Part shown: positions 35,706 to 45,585 of the stretch, piece after piece | How positions within the stretch are numbered: the first letter of the stretch is position 1 | How the letters are laid out: each line of letters begins with the position of its first letter | From: Lacicoccus qingdaonensis | GTDB taxonomy: Bacteria > Bacillota > Bacilli > Staphylococcales > Salinicoccaceae | DNA: 64,000 nucleotides | NCBI RefSeq assembly: GCF_900101075.1 | Contig: NZ_FNFY01000004.1 | Coordinates: 1 to 64,000 of the forward strand | Direction of reading: 5' to 3' | Notes under the pieces: model-generated | The model's input: only the letters and a program-made list of their open reading frames with translations | Database searches by the model: none | Told to the model about the DNA's origin: nothing | Program-made: the position numbers and the translations under genes

Positions 35706-37310
35706 ATGTTACAAGTAAGTGACGTAAGTTTACGCTTTGGCGACCGTAAGCTTTTTGAAGATGTGAATATCAAATTCACACCTGGAAACTGTTATGGTTT
35801 AATCGGAGCAAATGGTGCAGGGAAATCCACTTTCCTGAAGATTTTGTCAGGTGAACTCGACACCCAGACAGGTCATGTATCCATGGGCAAAGACGAGCGT
35901 CTTGCCGTATTGAAACAGGATCAGTTCGGTTATGAGGACTACCGTGTCCTGGATGTAGTATTGATGGGCCACCAGAAACTTTACGATATAATGAATGAAA
36001 AAAATGAAATATATATGAAGCCTGACTTCTCGGATGAAGATGGCATCAGAGCTGCCGAGCTGGAAGGTGAATACGGAGAAATGGGCGGATGGACTGCAGA
36101 GAGTGATGCAGAAAGCCTGCTGCATGGACTGGGCATCGATAGTTCTCTTGTCGATAAAAATATGTCAGAACTGGATAACAGTCAGAAAGTTAAAGTATTG
36201 CTTGCCCAGAGTCTGTTTGGAAATCCGGATATCCTGCTTCTGGATGAGCCGACCAATGGTCTTGATATCGAAGCAATCCAGTGGCTTGAGGATTTCCTCA
36301 TCAACTTTGAAAACACCGTCATCGTCGTTTCCCACGACCGTCATTTCCTGAATAACATATGCACTCATATTGCTGACCTGGATTTTGGAAAGATACAATT
36401 ATATGTAGGGAATTACGATTTCTGGTATCAGTCCAGCCAGCTTGCACTGCAGATGGCACAGGATCAGAATAAGAAAAAAGAAGAGAAAATCAAGGAACTT
36501 AAAGATTTCGTTGCACGCTTCAGTGCGAACGCTTCAAAATCCAAACAGGCGACAAGCCGTAAGAAAACGCTTGAAAAAATTGAGCTGGAAGATATCAAAC
36601 CATCCTCCAGAAGATATCCTTTCGTCAACTTCACCCCTGAGCGTGAAATTGGCAACGACCTGTTGTATGTCAACGGCCTGACTCATTCCATCGATGGAGA
36701 AAAAGTGCTTGATAATGTAAGTTTCACTTTAAATCCGTATGACAAGGCAGTATTGATGGGTCACACGGAAGTTGCCCGCACTACCCTTTTAAAAATTCTT
36801 GCAGGTGAAATCAAGCCTGACGAGGGTGAAGTGAGATTCGGCGTCACGACTACCCAGAGCTATATGCCTAAAGATAACTCCGAGTACTTCGAAGGTGTAA
36901 ATATCGACCTGGTCGAATGGCTGCGTCAATATGCACCTGAAGATGAGCAGACAGAAACATTCATCCGCGGTTTCCTCGGCAGAATGCTCTTCAGTGGTGA
37001 AGAAGCGAAGAAAAAAGCAAGCGTATTATCAGGTGGAGAAAAAATGCGTGCAATGCTGAGTAAAATGATGCTGTCCAAAGCGAACGTCATTTTGCTGGAT
37101 GAGCCGACAAACCACCTTGATCTGGAAAGTATTACAGCGGTGAATGAAGGATTGAAGAAGTTCAAAGGTTCGATCATATTCACTTCCCACGACTTCGAAT
37201 TCATCAATACGATTGCAAACAAAGTGATTGAACTTAAACCTGAAGGTGCAATCGTCAAAGAGTCCACTTACGAAGAATACTTGAAAGATAAAGGTGTTTT
37301 AAAAGTTTAA
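35706..37310 (+). CDS. ABC-F family ATPase (YkpA/YbiT type)
   Basis: ABC-F proteins are soluble double-ATPase factors that act at the ribosome. The 534-residue product has NBD1 with Walker A GANGAGKST (near 35), Walker B LLLDEPTNGLD (near 180) and no membrane domain. A charged linker sits near residues 240-300, and NBD2 has LSGGEKMRAML and LLDEPTNHLDLES (near 460-490). In NBD2 the Walker A reads GHTEVARTT, with arginine where lysine is expected. The start at 35706 is preferred because AAGGAG is one base from ATG 35700. The length and motifs fit YkpA, not the antibiotic resistance ABC-Fs. Confidence 0.9.
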   Translation: MLQVSDVSLRFGDRKLFEDVNIKFTPGNCYGLIGANGAGKSTFLKILSGELDTQTGHVSMGKDERLAVLKQDQFGYEDYRVLDVVLMGHQKLYDIMNEKNEIYMKPDFSDEDGIRAAELEGEYGEMGGWTAESDAESLLHGLGIDSSLVDKNMSELDNSQKVKVLLAQSLFGNPDILLLDEPTNGLDIEAIQWLEDFLINFENTVIVVSHDRHFLNNICTHIADLDFGKIQLYVGNYDFWYQSSQLALQMAQDQNKKKEEKIKELKDFVARFSANASKSKQATSRKKTLEKIELEDIKPSSRRYPFVNFTPEREIGNDLLYVNGLTHSIDGEKVLDNVSFTLNPYDKAVLMGHTEVARTTLLKILAGEIKPDEGEVRFGVTTTQSYMPKDNSEYFEGVNIDLVEWLRQYAPEDEQTETFIRGFLGRMLFSGEEAKKKASVLSGGEKMRAMLSKMMLSKANVILLDEPTNHLDLESITAVNEGLKKFKGSIIFTSHDFEFINTIANKVIELKPEGAIVKESTYEEYLKDKGVLKV

Positions 37311-37354
37311 GGTTTACTTTCCCAAAGTTAGTGGGTATAATGATATTTAATAAT

Positions 37355-37545
37355 TAAATAGCGAGATGAGGCGCATCGATCATCAGTAACTTATTAATCA
37401 TTAATTCTCGGGGATTATAATAAGTGAAAGGGTAAGATGCCGAAATGGTCTGTTTTTCGAGAGACAGGCTGTTGGGTCACTAGGTTAAGAGCTAATGACT
37501 TGTCATTATTATAATGATAATGGAGTGCATCACTTGTATCTAAAC
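37355..37545 (+). promoter_or_regulatory. Lysine riboswitch (L box)
   Basis: The leader carries the L-box conserved blocks GATGAGGCGC (37365-37374), GTGAAAGGGTAAGATGCCGA, a GGTCACTAGG element, and the closing TGGAGTGCATCACT (37521-37534). A terminator hairpin follows at 37549-37581. Lysine binding should stabilise the aptamer and end transcription before asd. The block sequence is seen directly and the mechanism is known for the family. Confidence 0.93.
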
Positions 37546-37548
37546 TTT

Positions 37549-37581
37549 GACAAGTCTGGCATTCCGGACTTGTTTTTTTTA
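37549..37581 (+). terminator. Riboswitch-controlled terminator before asd
   Basis: GACAAGTC(TGG) and (CC)GGACTTGT form a hairpin around the loop, followed by eight T residues. It lies between the L box and the asd ribosome site. Confidence 0.92.
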
Positions 37582-37631
37582 TTGTCTGACAATTATCTCG
37601 TTCTTTAATAACATTTTTAGGAGGAATTTTA

Positions 37632-38615
37632 ATGGTGAAAGTTGCAGTTGTTGGCGCTACAGGCGTTGTAGGCAGCAAATTAATTGAAATGTTGGAGCAT
37701 TATGAAATTAAATATGATGAACTGGTATTATTTGCTTCTAAAAGATCCAGCGGCAAGGAAGTTTCAGTCGGTGGACAAACATATGTTATTCAAGAACTTA
37801 CTGAAGAAAGAGCACAGGAAAAATTTGACTATGTCGTCATGAGTGCAGGCGGATCCACCAGTGAAAAGTTCGCCCCACTTTTTGAAGAAAGCGGTGCAAT
37901 CGTCATTGACAACTCCAGTCACTGGAGAATGAAAGAAGATGTCGATTTGATTGTCCCTGAAATAAATAAACCAAAATTAAAAAGAAAAATCATAGCGAAC
38001 CCGAACTGTTCAACGATCCAATCTGTCGTCGCACTGCAGCCTCTGCAAAATAAATTTGGAGTCAAGAGAGTTCATTATGCAACATACCAGAGTGTTTCCG
38101 GCTCCGGCGAGGGTGGCATACGCGATTTGGAGGAAGGTGCCAATGGCGCTGAGCCGACAACCTACCCCCACCCCATCTACAACAACGTCCTGCCTCATAT
38201 CGATGATTTTCTCGATGACGGCTATACAAAAGAAGAAAAGAAAATGATGGATGAAACAAAGAAAATACTGGAAGATGATTCGATCGAAGTCACAGCGACA
38301 TGTGTCAGAGTACCAATCATCACAAGCCATGCAGTCCAGATGAACGTCACTCTGGATAAAGAGGCAACAGTGGACGAAGTGAAAAAAGCATTTGAAGGCT
38401 TTCCTCACATTGTAGTCATGGATAACCCGGAAAAGAATGAATATCCGACACCGCTTGACGCAGCAAACCGTTCTGAAATCTTTGTCGGCAGAATTCGCAA
38501 AGACCCTACTCTTTTGAACACATTCCATGTCTGGTGTGTAGGAGACAACTTATTAAAAGGCGCGGCACAGAACACGGTCCAGATTCTGAAGTCATTGATG
38601 GATAATAATAATTAA
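37632..38615 (+). CDS. asd: Aspartate-semialdehyde dehydrogenase
   Basis: Asd reduces aspartyl phosphate to aspartate semialdehyde with NADPH, the branch point to lysine/diaminopimelate and to threonine and methionine. The 327-residue product has the N-terminal GATGVVGSKL nucleotide loop and the active-site cysteine in ANPNCSTIQ (near residue 124). The usual histidine is in the region 240-250 (ITSHAVQMNV). It is the first gene of the operon, starting after TAGGAGG, and is expected to be lysine-repressed. Aspartokinase (lysC) is not present upstream. Confidence 0.96.
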   Translation: MVKVAVVGATGVVGSKLIEMLEHYEIKYDELVLFASKRSSGKEVSVGGQTYVIQELTEERAQEKFDYVVMSAGGSTSEKFAPLFEESGAIVIDNSSHWRMKEDVDLIVPEINKPKLKRKIIANPNCSTIQSVVALQPLQNKFGVKRVHYATYQSVSGSGEGGIRDLEEGANGAEPTTYPHPIYNNVLPHIDDFLDDGYTKEEKKMMDETKKILEDDSIEVTATCVRVPIITSHAVQMNVTLDKEATVDEVKKAFEGFPHIVVMDNPEKNEYPTPLDAANRSEIFVGRIRKDPTLLNTFHVWCVGDNLLKGAAQNTVQILKSLMDNNN

Positions 38616-38629
38616 TAGGAGTGTTAAAT

Positions 38630-39520
38630 ATGAACCCGATTTTTGAAGGTATTGGCGTTGCAATAACCACCCCGTTTAATAATAACGAAGTAGACTTTGA
38701 CGCTTTTAGAAGACATATAGAATATTTGATCGAAAACGATACACAGGCACTGATCATCAATGGAACGACAGGAGAATCCCCTACTCTGACAAGTGATGAG
38801 ATCAGACAATTGCTTGAAGTGGGAATCGAAGCAGCTGCAGGCCGTGTACCGGTCATTGCCGGCACAGGTACAAACTCCACCATGAATTCGATAGAACTGT
38901 CGAAATTTGCAATGGATGCAGGGGCAGACGGTGTGATGCTGATCACTCCGTACTACAACAAGTCCAATCAAAGAGGCCTTGTCGCACACTTCAGTGCGAT
39001 TGCAGATGCAATCGATATACCTGTCATTCTTTATAATGTGCCAGGCAGAACAGGAATGACGATCGAACCTGAAACAGTACTTGAACTTAGCAGCCATCCT
39101 AATATTGTCGCATTGAAAGATGCGGTTGGAGACTTGAACTATACTATCAAAGTATTGAACATGATCGATCAGGATGAATTTGTATTATACAGCGGCAATG
39201 ATGATAACCTTGCCGATTTCATCCAGCTTGGAGGCAAAGGGCTGATCAGTGTTGTGGGCAATGTCATCCCGGGAGAACTTCAGAACGTCTATGAAAGAAT
39301 GGCTGCAGGCGACTACACTGCCAAGCATACATTCACCAGCCTCATGCCGGTAATTGATGCGGTACAGGTTGACGTCAACCCTATTCCGATCAAGGTTCTG
39401 ACAAGCGAACTCGGCTTCGGCAACTATGAACTGAGACTGCCTTTACTGCCTGTGGAAACACAGACGCGTGATGAAATTGTAAAAGCATATGAGAATTTCA
39501 AAGAGGGATCAAGAGTATGA
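38630..39520 (+). CDS. dapA: 4-hydroxy-tetrahydrodipicolinate synthase
   Basis: DapA condenses pyruvate with aspartate semialdehyde. The 296-residue TIM-barrel enzyme has the motif [11 protein letters not shown] near residue 44, the [10 protein letters not shown] loop near 107 and the tyrosine in [11 protein letters not shown] near 134. The Schiff-base lysine is in [10 protein letters not shown] near 162. The start at 38630 is chosen over GTG 38621 because AGGAG (38617-38621) needs that spacing. It is the second gene of the lysine operon. Confidence 0.96.
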   Translation: MNPIFEGIGVAITTPFNNNEVDFDAFRRHIEYLIENDTQALIINGTTGESPTLTSDEIRQLLEVGIEAAAGRVPVIAGTGTNSTMNSIELSKFAMDAGADGVMLITPYYNKSNQRGLVAHFSAIADAIDIPVILYNVPGRTGMTIEPETVLELSSHPNIVALKDAVGDLNYTIKVLNMIDQDEFVLYSGNDDNLADFIQLGGKGLISVVGNVIPGELQNVYERMAAGDYTAKHTFTSLMPVIDAVQVDVNPIPIKVLTSELGFGNYELRLPLLPVETQTRDEIVKAYENFKEGSRV

Positions 39521-40242
39521 AAGTCCTGCTCATAGGCTATGGTGCAATGAATAAAATCACTGCACGTCTGCTGACGGAAGCGGGACATGAAGTGGTCGGT
39601 GTCATTGCACGCACAAACGATTCTGACTATCCGGAATATGATAACATTGATGATGCCGGGGCAGATGTGGCGATTGACTTTTCCAATCCTGAGCTGCTGC
39701 TTCCATTGATTGAAAAAGATTTTAAAACACCTGTTGTCATAGCAACAACAGGGGAAAAAGATACAATCGTCGAAACACTGAAGTCAAGAAGTCAAAACGT
39801 CCCGGTCTTTTTCAGTGCGAATATGAGCTATGGTGTACATGTTCTGAACAACCTGCTGCAAAGTGCACTGGAACAGCTGGATGATTTCGATCTTGAACTT
39901 ATCGAAGCCCACCATAATAGAAAGGTTGATGCTCCAAGCGGCACGCTGGTCAAGCTGTTGGACACGGCACTTGAGCATCGCGACAGCAGTCACGCCGTCT
40001 ATGACCGTTCCGATGTCTATCAGGCGAGAGACAAAGAGGAAATCGGTGTATCGGCCATCAGGGGCGGGACTATTGTCGGTGAACATACTGCCCTCTTTGC
40101 AGGACTTGATGAAGTGATAGAAATCAGACATCGCGCACAGTCAAAAGAGATTTTTGCAAACGGCGCGATAAAAGCAGCAGAAGTGTTACAGAAAAAAGAT
40201 AACGGTTTTTACGATTATAATAATTTATTTAAAGGAGAATAA
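39517..40242 (+). CDS. dapB: 4-hydroxy-tetrahydrodipicolinate reductase
   Basis: DapB reduces hydroxy-tetrahydrodipicolinate with NAD(P)H. The 241-residue product has an N-terminal Rossmann domain starting [12 protein letters not shown], slightly changed from the usual Gxx[16 protein letters not shown] follows near 53. The catalytic [17 protein letters not shown] motif near 130 contains the histidine pair and lysine, followed by [14 protein letters not shown] near 176. It overlaps dapA by four bases (ATGA), so the two are translationally coupled. Confidence 0.95.
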   Translation: MKVLLIGYGAMNKITARLLTEAGHEVVGVIARTNDSDYPEYDNIDDAGADVAIDFSNPELLLPLIEKDFKTPVVIATTGEKDTIVETLKSRSQNVPVFFSANMSYGVHVLNNLLQSALEQLDDFDLELIEAHHNRKVDAPSGTLVKLLDTALEHRDSSHAVYDRSDVYQARDKEEIGVSAIRGGTIVGEHTALFAGLDEVIEIRHRAQSKEIFANGAIKAAEVLQKKDNGFYDYNNLFKGE

Positions 40243-40245
40243 TTG

Positions 40246-40962
40246 ATGGAAAAGTTTACAGCAGAGGAAATCATTCAATATATATCGGATTCTAAGAAAG
40301 AAACACCAGTAAAAGTATATGCAAATGGAAGTTTTGGGGATGTATCCTTCCCTGAAAGTTTTAAAGTTTTTGGCTGCAGGAGTTCAAAGACAATCTTTGC
40401 AGATTATGATGAATTCAATGAATTCTATAATGACAATAAAGATATTTTTACAGAGGTAGAAATTGAACAGGACCGCAGAAATTCAGCTATTCCATTAAAA
40501 GATCTGACAAATACAAAAGCACGTATCGAACCTGGTGCATTCATCCGTGAGCATGCGGTGATTGAGGATGGTGCAGTGATCATGATGGGTGCAACCATCA
40601 ATATCGGTGCAATCGTTGGCGAAGGCACGATGGTTGATATGAATGCATCTCTCGGAGGGCGTGCAACAACAGGTAAAAATGTTCACGTCGGTGCAGGTGC
40701 AGTGCTTGCAGGTGTCATTGAACCGCCAAGCGCCTCCCCTGTCGTTATCGAAGATGATGTTCTGATCGGTGCAAACGCAGTCATTTTAGAGGGAGTGCGT
40801 GTCGGTAAAGGCGCCATTGTGGCAGCAGGCGCAATCGTCACGGAAGATGTACCTGAAGGTGCAGTCGTTGCGGGTACGCCTGCGAGAGTCATCAAGCAGG
40901 CAAGTGAAGTTGAAGGCTCAAAAAGAGAGATTGTCTCTGCATTAAGGAAATTAAATGACTGA
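40246..40962 (+). CDS. dapD: Tetrahydrodipicolinate N-acetyltransferase
   Basis: This enzyme acetylates tetrahydrodipicolinate in the acetylase branch of lysine synthesis. The 238-residue protein has an N-terminal alpha/beta domain and a left-handed beta-helix of hexapeptide repeats (near residues 90-215; for example [17 protein letters not shown] and [17 protein letters not shown]), with the conserved [16 protein letters not shown] between. Start 40246 follows AAAGGAG. The frame also allows the TTG just upstream, which is rejected. The acetyl branch agrees with the downstream deacetylase. Confidence 0.94.
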   Translation: MEKFTAEEIIQYISDSKKETPVKVYANGSFGDVSFPESFKVFGCRSSKTIFADYDEFNEFYNDNKDIFTEVEIEQDRRNSAIPLKDLTNTKARIEPGAFIREHAVIEDGAVIMMGATINIGAIVGEGTMVDMNASLGGRATTGKNVHVGAGAVLAGVIEPPSASPVVIEDDVLIGANAVILEGVRVGKGAIVAAGAIVTEDVPEGAVVAGTPARVIKQASEVEGSKREIVSALRKLND

Positions 40963-42097
40963 GATTGAATTTGTAACAAAACATCGAAGACATCTGCATG
41001 AAAATCCCGAACTCAGCATGAATGAGTCCGAAACAACATCATATATAATAGAGATCATTGAATCTCTGGGTATTGATTATACGCAACCACTTCCTACAGG
41101 GGTGGTTGCGTATTTAAAAGGGAACAGTAATACAACCCTTGGATTTCGTGCGGATATTGATGCGCTGCCAATACACGAAGAGAACGATGTGGACTACAAA
41201 AGTAAAAATGAAGGCGTAATGCATGCGTGCGGTCATGACGGACATACGGCCGCGCTGCTGTTATTCCTAAAAAGGTGCAAACGTTTGAAAGATGACGGTG
41301 CACTTCCGCACAACTGCCATTTCATATTCCAGCCGAGTGAAGAGACGATGGCCGGTGCCAAACAGCTTATAGACAACTGGACGGACAGCCAGGCAATCGA
41401 TGCGATTTTCGGCATTCATATCATGCCTGATGAAAAAACAGGCCTTGCCCTCTTCCGGGATAATGAGATTACGGCAAGTGCGACTGAATACCGGTTTTAT
41501 GTTAACGGCTTGTCTGCACATGTAGCAAATAAGCATAACGGTAAATCTGCAGTCGAATCTCTAATGTTCATCACACGGGAAATCACACAGATCCAGCAGT
41601 TTCACCTGGACGGCCTGAACAGGAACATCATCCATATCGGACAGATGAATGCGGGTGAAGCGATTAACACTGTACCGTCAAACGGTTATCTCGAAGGTAC
41701 GATCAGAACATATGAGGAAAATGATCTGAGCATCATAAAGAATCATATGGAAAAAATAAAGACCGGCGCGATGAATTTGTATGACTGTGAGATAGAACTG
41801 ACATACAATGAAGGCTACCCCCCTGTTAAAAATACGCCGGCACTGCAGAATGTCGTATACGACAGTGTCCAGTCGGCAGGCATGAAAGCAGTCATAAAGG
41901 ATAAGCCGTATTTGTTCGGGGAAGATTTCAGCTTTTACGATGAAATTGCGCCGACATATTTTATATTTGTCGGAGCTCAGGATGAAGAGCAGGGCTTTAC
42001 AAGCAGCCTGCACACTTCCACATTTAATTTTGACGAGTCGGTGCTGGTTAAAGTCGCTGATTATTATGAAAATATATTGAAGAATTATAGTAACTGA
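40955..42097 (+). CDS. hipO: N-acetyldiaminopimelate deacetylase (M20 amidohydrolase, HipO type)
   Basis: This enzyme removes acetyl from N-acetyl-L,L-diaminopimelate. The 380-residue product has M20-family metal ligands: HxxPE-like [14 protein letters not shown] at the start, [15 protein letters not shown] (near 67), [13 protein letters not shown] (near 89) and FQPSEET (near 126). A late HTSTFNFDE block near 351 gives the last histidine. A dimerisation domain occupies residues 165-280. It overlaps dapD by 8 bases. In S. aureus the gene at this position is called hipO. Confidence 0.94.
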   Translation: MTEIEFVTKHRRHLHENPELSMNESETTSYIIEIIESLGIDYTQPLPTGVVAYLKGNSNTTLGFRADIDALPIHEENDVDYKSKNEGVMHACGHDGHTAALLLFLKRCKRLKDDGALPHNCHFIFQPSEETMAGAKQLIDNWTDSQAIDAIFGIHIMPDEKTGLALFRDNEITASATEYRFYVNGLSAHVANKHNGKSAVESLMFITREITQIQQFHLDGLNRNIIHIGQMNAGEAINTVPSNGYLEGTIRTYEENDLSIIKNHMEKIKTGAMNLYDCEIELTYNEGYPPVKNTPALQNVVYDSVQSAGMKAVIKDKPYLFGEDFSFYDEIAPTYFIFVGAQDEEQGFTSSLHTSTFNFDESVLVKVADYYENILKNYSN

Positions 42098-42107
42098 GGT
42101 TGATAAT

Positions 42108-43181
42108 ATGAGCGGGATATTGACGATAGACAGAGAAAAACTTGTCACACAGGCAAAACAGGTTCAAAGCGGCATAGCAACAATTGCCGTCGTGAAAAAT
42201 AATGCCTATAACTTCGGGCTGGAACTTGCGGTCCGGGCATTTCTAGAAGCGGGTATCACCGCTTTTGCAACAACCTCTTTGAAAGAAGCGGAAGCAATAA
42301 GAAAAATCACTGAGGAGTCAATGGTATTTCTATTGAATCCGACTTATGAATTTGAGTTCGTAAAATCTTTGAATTTAAGCATGACCCTCCCCTCTCTCGA
42401 TTACTACAACAAGTATTATGAGGAACTGAACGGAATCAATGTGCACATAGAATATGCAGGATTGTTTAACCGTTCGGGATTTGAGTCATTCAGCGAGGTG
42501 CAGGAGGTGCTCAATCATCAAATGACTTTGGATGAGCATGAGAGATTCAATATAGAAGGAGCATGGTGCCACTTCGGCTATGCTGATGAATTCGACGGTG
42601 TTTATGAGACTGAACGGCAAAATTGGCTGGATTTTATTGGACATTTCAAAAAACTGGACATTGAGCCTGAATATATCCACTCTCAAAATACAGCGAGCTT
42701 CTCGAGGGATGGACTGCTTGAGGGGCACACCCACACAAGGCTTGGTATCGGATTATACGGCTCCAAGCCCTACTCCGGTTTAAATAATGATCTGTTCATG
42801 CAGCCATTCGATCTTCATTCCACTGTTGTACAGATCAGGGATATGGATGAAGATATGCCAATGGGTTATGGCGGCTCATTTGTCGCTGACAGAAAAACGA
42901 AAGTGGCTGTAGTGGATATCGGCTACGGTGACGGTGTGCTCAGAAAACGGGCAGAATTTGACTGTCTGATAAACGGCAGAAGATATCCCATCGTCACATT
43001 GATGATGAGCCATATGCTCGTAGAGGTTGACGAAGATGTTTCCATTAATGATAAAGTGTATATATATCATCCGGAAATGCGGCTGGATGAATACACATTT
43101 AAAGGTGTCGGCGCCAACTCCGAACAGCTTGCTACATTAAACTACAATACTTTGACAAAGGAGATTATACATGACTCTTGA
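42108..43181 (+). CDS. alr: Alanine racemase (lysine-operon paralogue)
   Basis: This PLP enzyme interconverts L- and D-alanine (or a related amino acid). The 357-residue product has the PLP lysine in IAVVKNNAYNFG (near residue 26) and the usual Arg-rich sequence HTRLGIGLYGSKPY (near 210). The second catalytic tyrosine is in PMGYGGSF (near 253), and the family block VDIGYGDGVLRK follows near 272. A second dedicated alanine racemase for the wall may be elsewhere; S. aureus carries one in the same operon. It overlaps lysA by 11 bases. Confidence 0.93.
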   Translation: MSGILTIDREKLVTQAKQVQSGIATIAVVKNNAYNFGLELAVRAFLEAGITAFATTSLKEAEAIRKITEESMVFLLNPTYEFEFVKSLNLSMTLPSLDYYNKYYEELNGINVHIEYAGLFNRSGFESFSEVQEVLNHQMTLDEHERFNIEGAWCHFGYADEFDGVYETERQNWLDFIGHFKKLDIEPEYIHSQNTASFSRDGLLEGHTHTRLGIGLYGSKPYSGLNNDLFMQPFDLHSTVVQIRDMDEDMPMGYGGSFVADRKTKVAVVDIGYGDGVLRKRAEFDCLINGRRYPIVTLMMSHMLVEVDEDVSINDKVYIYHPEMRLDEYTFKGVGANSEQLATLNYNTLTKEIIHDS

Positions 43182-44448
43182 ATATCATAATGACAAACTT
43201 CAGTTCAGAGGCCAGGATGTAACTAATCTGGCAGACCAGTACGGCACACCACTCATCATTTATGATGAAGTCCATATGCGGGACATGATGAGGCGTTTTC
43301 ATGCAGTACTCTCTTCCCACCTGGAAAACTATTCAGTTTCATATGCCTCAAAAGCATTCACTGCCCTGCAGATGATCAACTTATTAAAAGAAGAAGATAT
43401 GGAAATCGACGTTGTTTCATCAGGAGAGCTTTATACAGCAATCAAAGGCGGCTTCTCACCATCACTGATCAAGTTTCACGGAAACAATAAAACCGTCGAA
43501 GAGCTGGAATTTGCACTCGAACAGGGTGTCGGGCTGTTCATCATCGATTCACTTGATGAAGTGAGACTGCTGAATGACCTTGCCCACTCACCCGTCGATG
43601 TGCTGATCAGAGTGAATCCCGGGGTGGACGTGGATACACATGAGTTTATATCCACCGGCCAGACAGACAGCAAATTCGGCATGTCCATCGTTGATGGTAC
43701 GGCTCTGAAAGCCGTTATAGACATAGATAAAACTGAGAATTTAAATTTTAAAGGTATTCACTACCACCTGGGCAGCCAGCTGTCAGACCCGGCACCGTTC
43801 GTCAATGCCCTGACTGCTGTATATGACTGGCTGAATGATCATGAGATTGAAATAGAAATATTGAATATGGGCGGCGGATTTGGTGTCAGATACACTGAAG
43901 ATGATATCAGATTTCCGATTGAGGAAGGTTTTGAAGAAATCCTTACACAGCTGAAAACAGTGTGCGCTCAATATGACCTTGAACTTCCTCACGTCATGAT
44001 TGAACCCGGGCGTTCGATTGCTGCTGAAGCGGCTGTCACAGTCTATGAGGTTGGCACGGTCAAAGATATCCCTGGTGTCAGCAGGTATGTGTCCATAAAC
44101 GGCGGTATGAGCGACCATATACGTACACCGCTCTATGGGGCCGAATATGATATAATACCCGTTAAAAAGCAAACTGACGACGTAGAGAGCGTGTCTGCAC
44201 ATGTTGTCGGAAAACTTTGTGAGTCAGGAGACATTGTAGGTAAAAATAAACCACTGCCTTCGACTATTGAACGTGGTGACTATGTAGCTGTAAAAACAAC
44301 TGGAGCCTATCACTACTCCATGGCATCGAATTATAATCAGATGCAGAAACCTGCAGTCATTTTCATCTCACCGCATGGCGTGAAGCAGGTAATCAAGCGT
44401 CAGACACTCGATCAGCTTATCCAGAATGATGTACTCATAGAAGAATAA
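43171..44448 (+). CDS. lysA: Diaminopimelate decarboxylase
   Basis: LysA converts meso-diaminopimelate to lysine, the last step. The 425-residue PLP protein has an N-terminal TIM barrel with the PLP lysine in SYASKAFT (near 53). The HLGSQ motif lies near 199, GGGFGVRYTED near 231, and the EPGRSIAAEA block near 277. The C-terminal domain has CESGDIVGKNKPLP (near 349) and the GAYHYSMASNYNQM sequence near 376. It is the last gene of the operon and is followed by a terminator. Confidence 0.96.
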   Translation: MTLEYHNDKLQFRGQDVTNLADQYGTPLIIYDEVHMRDMMRRFHAVLSSHLENYSVSYASKAFTALQMINLLKEEDMEIDVVSSGELYTAIKGGFSPSLIKFHGNNKTVEELEFALEQGVGLFIIDSLDEVRLLNDLAHSPVDVLIRVNPGVDVDTHEFISTGQTDSKFGMSIVDGTALKAVIDIDKTENLNFKGIHYHLGSQLSDPAPFVNALTAVYDWLNDHEIEIEILNMGGGFGVRYTEDDIRFPIEEGFEEILTQLKTVCAQYDLELPHVMIEPGRSIAAEAAVTVYEVGTVKDIPGVSRYVSINGGMSDHIRTPLYGAEYDIIPVKKQTDDVESVSAHVVGKLCESGDIVGKNKPLPSTIERGDYVAVKTTGAYHYSMASNYNQMQKPAVIFISPHGVKQVIKRQTLDQLIQNDVLIEE

Positions 44449-44459
44449 GGGCAATAAAA

Positions 44460-44492
44460 ATACCCCATTACTTATAAAGTAATGGGGTTTAA
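44460..44492 (+). terminator. Terminator at the end of the lysine operon
   Basis: ACCCCATTACTT and AAGTAATGGGGT form a 12-bp stem around ATA, with a T-containing tail. Confidence 0.93.
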
Positions 44493-44528
44493 TTTACAAT
44501 CTATGACAATCGTTAATTAATTTTTTAA

Positions 44529-44729
44529 TTATAGTTTAACAACGTTGGCAGCCTGTGGACCGCGATCGCCTTCAACTACTTCAAATTCTACTGATTGACC
44601 TTCTTCAAGAGATTTGTAACCTTCTTGATTGATTGCTGAGAAGTGAACGAATACATCGTTTTCTCCTTCGATTTCGATAAAACCAAAACCTTTTTCTGCA
44701 TTAAACCATTTTACTGTACCTTGTTTCAT
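44529..44729 (-). CDS. cspA: Cold-shock protein CspA
   Basis: CspA is a single-domain RNA/DNA chaperone. The 66-residue product has the RNP motifs GFGFIE and DVFVHF and the standard length. It starts at 44729 after GGAGG (44736-44740), not at the longer frame to 44744. In S. aureus this gene is msaB (cspA), a regulator of capsule and biofilm, and sits beside the lysine operon as here. A long leader precedes it. Confidence 0.96.
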   Translation of the reverse strand: MKQGTVKWFNAEKGFGFIEIEGENDVFVHFSAINQEGYKSLEEGQSVEFEVVEGDRGPQAANVVKL

Positions 44730-44877
44730 TAATTGTTCCTCCAAAAAGACTGTATTACAATAGTGAATAAAAGCATAAACCTGAAAAATTAGAAAATCTA
44801 GTCTTTCTTTAATATGTTTCTATTGCCTATTGATACTTAAAGTATACTAGACAATGTACACTTTTGCAAACCCAATT
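44730..44877 (-). promoter_or_regulatory. cspA 5' leader and promoter region
   Basis: The 148-base gap between cspA and the upstream DUF1033 gene is AT-rich and has no open frame. Cold-shock genes typically have long untranslated leaders that fold differently at low temperature, and this fits. No specific fold was verified by calculation. Confidence 0.4.
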
Positions 44878-45192
44878 TCATAAAATATTCATAATCTTCG
44901 GCACTTCCATAAAAGTATTATCTTTCATGCATAAAGGTGTATAAAATATTTGAAGATCTTCTTCACAGTCTTCACAATATTCGAGTTCACAGGCATTATA
45001 AAATGCTATCAGATGGTACTTTCCCTTTTGATAAGTATGGTACTCCTCAGACATCTGCCTGATTAATTTTTCATAGTAATCCATCATGCTCATTTCAGAG
45101 TCGAAGTTTTTGATATTGATTAAATCATTCTGCCATCCTTCAAATAGCCACCAACCTTCATAATCAGCTTTTAACACGGCCACTTGATACAT
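44878..45192 (-). CDS. DUF1033 family protein (MsaA-like)
   Basis: The 104-residue protein begins YQVAVLKADYEGWWLFEGWQND and contains a CxxC pair in ELEYCEDCEEDLQ (near 72), as in DUF1033 family members that sit upstream of cspA in staphylococci (msaA of the msaABCR operon). Function is unknown beyond regulation of cspA/msa-linked traits in S. aureus. It is transcribed in the same direction as cspA, separated by 148 bases. Start ATG 45192 follows a weak AGGGG sequence. Confidence 0.8.
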   Translation of the reverse strand: MYQVAVLKADYEGWWLFEGWQNDLINIKNFDSEMSMMDYYEKLIRQMSEEYHTYQKGKYHLIAFYNACELEYCEDCEEDLQIFYTPLCMKDNTFMEVPKIMNIL

Positions 45193-45297
45193 TTTAAAAC
45201 CCCTATCTGTTATTATGAGATAATAGACATATTATATACGCGAATAATTAGCAATATCAAGTATAAGGTTTTATAATTATATATAAGAGGTGTGAAT

Positions 45298-45567
45298 ATG
45301 GAAGCAAAACTTATCACTTTAAGCGGAAGAGTACAAGGTGTAGGATTTAGATATCACAGTAAAATGATCGCTGATAAACTGGGCATTACAGGATATGCAA
45401 AAAATTTGACGGAAGATGTCGAAATCATGGCACAGGGAGATAAAGATGCTCTTGAAACTTTCATTAAGGAAGTTTCAGAAGGCGCCTCCCCGGGTTCGTC
45501 CGTCGAGGATTACACAGTCCAATCTGTGGATACTGATGACAAATACCAGAAATTTAAAACATTATAA
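45298..45567 (+). CDS. acyP: Acylphosphatase
   Basis: This small enzyme hydrolyses carboxyl-phosphate bonds in acyl phosphates. The 89-residue product has the diagnostic GRVQGVGFRYHS motif (residues 14-25) with the catalytic arginine, and the asparagine in GYAKNLTEDVEIMAQGD (near 37). The start at 45298 follows AAGAGGTG and is preferred to in-frame GTG 45292. It heads an operon with the two following genes. Confidence 0.95.
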   Translation: MEAKLITLSGRVQGVGFRYHSKMIADKLGITGYAKNLTEDVEIMAQGDKDALETFIKEVSEGASPGSSVEDYTVQSVDTDDKYQKFKTL

Positions 45568-45585
45568 TGATTGCAGGTGTTACAA

